Shown piece by piece: positions 55,601 through 59,163 of a stretch of 59,163 bases of DNA. How positions within the stretch are numbered: the stretch's first letter is position 1; every line of letters begins with the position of its first letter. A model generated the notes under the pieces. That model saw only the letters and a list, made by a program, of their open reading frames with translations, ran no database searches and was not told the DNA's origin. The stretch comes from Nemertoderma westbladi. Lineage: Eukaryota; Xenacoelomorpha; Nemertodermatida; Nemertodermatidae. The position numbers and the translations under genes are program-made. The stretch covers positions 1 to 59,163 of the forward strand of contig JAUCBJ010006263.1 of assembly GCA_032718475.1 (NCBI GenBank), given 5' to 3'.

Positions 55601-58600
55601 TAGAGATAACAAACAGGAACCTGCATCCACACCATCTATAGAGATAGCAAACAGGAACCTGCATCCACACCATCTATAGAGATAACAAACAGGAACCTGT
55701 ATCCACACCTTCTATCTAGAAAACAAACAGGAACCTGCATCCACACCATCTATCTAGATAACAAACAGGAACCTGCACCCACACCATCTATAGAGATAAC
55801 AACAGGAACCTGCACCCACACCATCTATCTAGATAACAAACAGGAACCTGCATCCACACCTTCTATAGAGATAACAAACAGGAACCTGTATCCACACCAT
55901 CTATCTAGATAACAAACAGGAACCTGCATCCAAACCATCTATCTAGATAACAAACAGGAACCTGCATCCACACCATCTATAGAGATAACAAACAGGAACC
56001 TGTATCCACACCATCTATCTAGATAACAAACAGGAACCTGCATCCAAACCATCTATCTAGATAACAAACAGGAACCTGCATCCACACCATCTATTTAGAT
56101 AACAAACAGGAACCTGCACCCACACCATCTATAGAGATAACAAACAGGAACCTGTATCCACACCATCTATCTATATAACAAACAGGAACCTGCATCCACA
56201 CCATCTATAGAGATAACAAACAGGAACCTGCATCCACACCATCTATCTAGATAACAAACAGGAACCTGCATCCACACCATCTATAGAGATAACAAACAGG
56301 AACCTGTATCCACACCATCTATCTAGATAACAACAGGAACCTGCATCCACACCATCTATAGAGATAACAAACAGGAACCTGCATCCACACCATCTATAGA
56401 GATAACAAACAGGAACCTGCATCCACACCTTCTATCTAGATAACAAACAGGAACCTGCATCCAAACCATCTATCTAGATAACAAACAGGAACCTGCATCC
56501 ACACCATCTATAGAGATAACAAACAGGAACCTGTATCCACACCATCTATCTAGATAACAACAGGAACCTGCATCCACACCATCTATAGAGATAACAAACA
56601 GGAACCTGCATCCACACCTTCTATAGAGATAACAAACAGGAACCTGTATCCACACCATCTATCTAGATAACAAACAGGAACCTGCATCCAAACCATCTAT
56701 CTAGATAACAAACAGGAACCTGCATCCACACCATCTATAGAGATAACAAACAGGAACCTGTATCCACACCATCTATCTAGATAACAAACAGGAACCTGCA
56801 TCCAAACCATCTATCTAGATAACAAACAGGAACCTGCATCCACACCATCTATTTAGATAACAAACAGGAACCTGCACCCACACCATCTATAGAGATAACA
56901 AACAGGAACCTGTATCCACACCATCTATCTATATAACAAACAGGAACCTGCATCCACACCATCTATAGAGATAACAAACAGGAACCTGTATCCACACCAT
57001 CTATCTAGATAACAAACAGGAACCTGCATCCAAACCATCTATCTAGATAACAAACAGGAACCTGCATCCACACCATCTATAGAGATAACAAACAGGAACC
57101 TGTATCCACACCATCTATCTAGATAACAAACAGGAACCTGCATCCAAACCATCTATCTAGATAACAAACAGGAACCTGCATCCACACCATCTATTTAGAT
57201 AACAAACAGGAACCTGCACCCACACCATCTATAGAGATAACAAACAGGAACCTGTATCCACACCATCTATCTATATAACAAACAGGAACCTGCATCCACA
57301 CCATCTATAGAGATAACAAACAGGAACCTGTATCCACACCATCTATCTATATAACAAACAGGAACCTGCATCCACACCATCTATAGAGATAACAAACAGG
57401 AACCTGCATCCAAACCATCTATAGAGATAACAAACAGGAACCTGTATCCACACCATCTATAGAGATAACAAACAGGAACCTGCATCCACACCATCTATAG
57501 AGATAACAAACAGGAACCTGCATCCACACCATCTATAGAGATAGCAAACAGGAACCTGCATCCACACCATCTATAGAGATAACAAACAGGAACCTGCATC
57601 CACACCATCTATCTAGATAACAAACAGGAACCTGCATCCAAACCATCTATAGAGATAACAAACAGGAACCTGTATCCAAACCATCTATAGAGATAACAAA
57701 CAGGAACCTGCATCCACACCATCTATCTAGATAACAAACAGGAACCTGCATCCACACCATCTATCTAGATAACAAACAGGAACCTGCATCCACACCATCT
57801 ATAGAGATAACAAACAGGAACCTGCATCCACACCATCTATCTAGATAACAAACAGGAACCTGCATCCAAACCATCTATAGAGATAACAAACAGGAACCTG
57901 CATCCACACCATCTATAGAGATAACAAACAGGAACCTGTATCCACACCTTCTATCTAGATAACAAACAGGAACCTGCATCCAAACCATCTATAGAGATAA
58001 CAAACAGGAACCTGCATCCAAACCATCTATAGAGATAACAAACAGGAACCTGCATCCACACCATCTATAGAGATAACAACAGGAACCTGCATCCACACCA
58101 TCTATCTAGATAACAAACAGGAACCAGCATCCACACCATCTATCTAGAAAACAAACAGGAACCTGCATCCACACCTTCTATCTAGATAACAAACAGGAAC
58201 CAGCATCCACACCATCTATCTAGATAACAAACAGGAACCAGCATCCACACCATCTATCTAGAAAACAAACAGGAACCTGCATCCACACCATCTATAGAGA
58301 TAACAAACAGGAACCTGCATCCACACCATCTATAGAGATAGCAAACAGGAACCTGCATCCACACCATCTATCTAGATAACAAACAGGAACCAGCATCCAC
58401 ACCATCTATCTAGAAAACAAACAGGAACCTGCATCCACACCATCTATAGAGATAACAAACAGGAACCTGCATCCACACCATCTATCTAGATAACAAACAG
58501 GAACCAGCATCCACACCATCTATAGAGATAACAAACAGGAACCTGCATCCAAACCATCTATAGAGATAACAAACAGGAACCTGCATCCACACCATCTATA

Positions 58601-59163
58601 GAGATAACAACAGGAACCTGCATCCACACCATCTATCTAGATAACAAACAGGAACCAGCATCCACACCATCTATCTAGATAACAAACAGGAACCTGCATC
58701 CACACCATCTATAGAGATAACAACAGGAACCTGCATCCACACCATCTATCTAGATAACAAACAGGAACCAGCATCCACACCATCTATCTAGAAAACAAAC
58801 AGGAACCTGCATCCACACCATCTATAGAGATAACAAACAGGAACCTGCATCCACACCATCTATCTAGATAACAAACAGGAACCTGCATCCACACCATCTA
58901 TCTAGATAACAAACAGGAACCAGCATCCACACCATCTATCTAGAAAACAAACAGGAACCTGCATCCACACCATCTATAGAGATAACAAACAGGAACCTGC
59001 ATCCACACCATCTATAGAGATAGCAAACAGGAACCTGCATCCACACCATCTATCTAGATAACAAACAGGAACCTGCATCCACACCTTCTATCTAGATAAC
59101 AAACAGGAACCAGCATCCACACCATCTATCTAGATAACAAACAGGAACCAGCATCCACACCAT
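34654..59163. repeat. 38-bp satellite, main block, runs off right edge
   Basis: About 645 further units of the 38-bp repeat. Local higher-order repeats are visible. One is a 3-unit, 114-bp period marked by CCTTCTATAGAGAAAAC at 37901, 38015 and 38129, returning near 39790-41360. Another is a 10-unit, 380-bp period marked by CATCGACACC (52889 and 53269). A third is a 9-unit, 342-bp period marked by CTATTTAGAT (56849 and 57191). Other unit variants are CAGTAACCTG, AGATAGCAAAC, CTATCTATATAAC and GGAACCAGCATC, each concentrated in particular stretches. The array has no end inside the window. Confidence 0.97.

Noticed and set aside
37109-56658. Short minus-strand ORFs (VWMQVPVCYL-type) in the 38-bp satellite
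   Set aside because: Repeat-generated frames broken by stops at unit variants; no gene structure.
30981-59163. CRISPR array
   Set aside because: Units are contiguous with no variable spacers; eukaryotic satellite.

Overview
This is eukaryotic, animal (metazoan) nuclear DNA. It has spliced genes with GT-AG introns, a heparan-sulfate polymerase gene (EXT2), a SERF-family gene, LINE and tRNA-SINE retroelements, MITE-like elements and very large minisatellites. The lineage cannot be fixed from sequence alone. A marine invertebrate is plausible because of the AT-rich background and the many short GGCCTAC and ACCGGTAC motifs, but that is inference.

Layout: 1-457 is the right end of a 43-bp minisatellite. 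458-2210 is AT-rich and holds a decayed LINE 3' end on the minus strand. 2215-6972 is a 36-bp minisatellite whose right edge reads straight into a reverse-complement SINE tail (6970-7004), then a 5'-truncated, internally deleted LINE (7014-7440). 7996-22517 is a three-exon SERF-like gene on the minus strand. Its 13.7-kb second intron contains a complete four-exon EXT2 gene on the plus strand (11404-14942). The same intron holds two inverted-repeat elements (9170-10115 and 10263-10945), a family of AT-rich elements with subterminal repeats, and a nearly identical 1.43-kb duplication of the EXT2 3' end plus downstream DNA (14882-16312 and 18739-20170). Each duplicate carries a tRNA-derived SINE.

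22518-25040 is non-genic. 25041-30417 is a 31-bp minisatellite into which a LINE fragment (25647-26857) inserted with a GGGCT target duplication. 30418-30980 is AT-rich spacer. 30981-59163 is a 38-bp satellite of more than 700 units with local higher-order repeats and one 489-bp foreign insert; it runs off the right edge. Tandem repeats make up about 37 kb, roughly 60% of the window.

Biologically, only two host genes can be supported. EXT2 is a Golgi/ER glycosyltransferase of heparan sulfate chain synthesis. The SERF-like protein is a small, charged, amyloid-modifying factor family member. They are nested and antisense, with no obvious functional link. The most unusual signals are the origin of the 36-bp array from a SINE tail, the nested gene pair, the very young duplication, and the long 38-bp satellite with two alternating monomer types. 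The long ORFs across the arrays are by-products of stop-free repeat units and are not annotated as genes.
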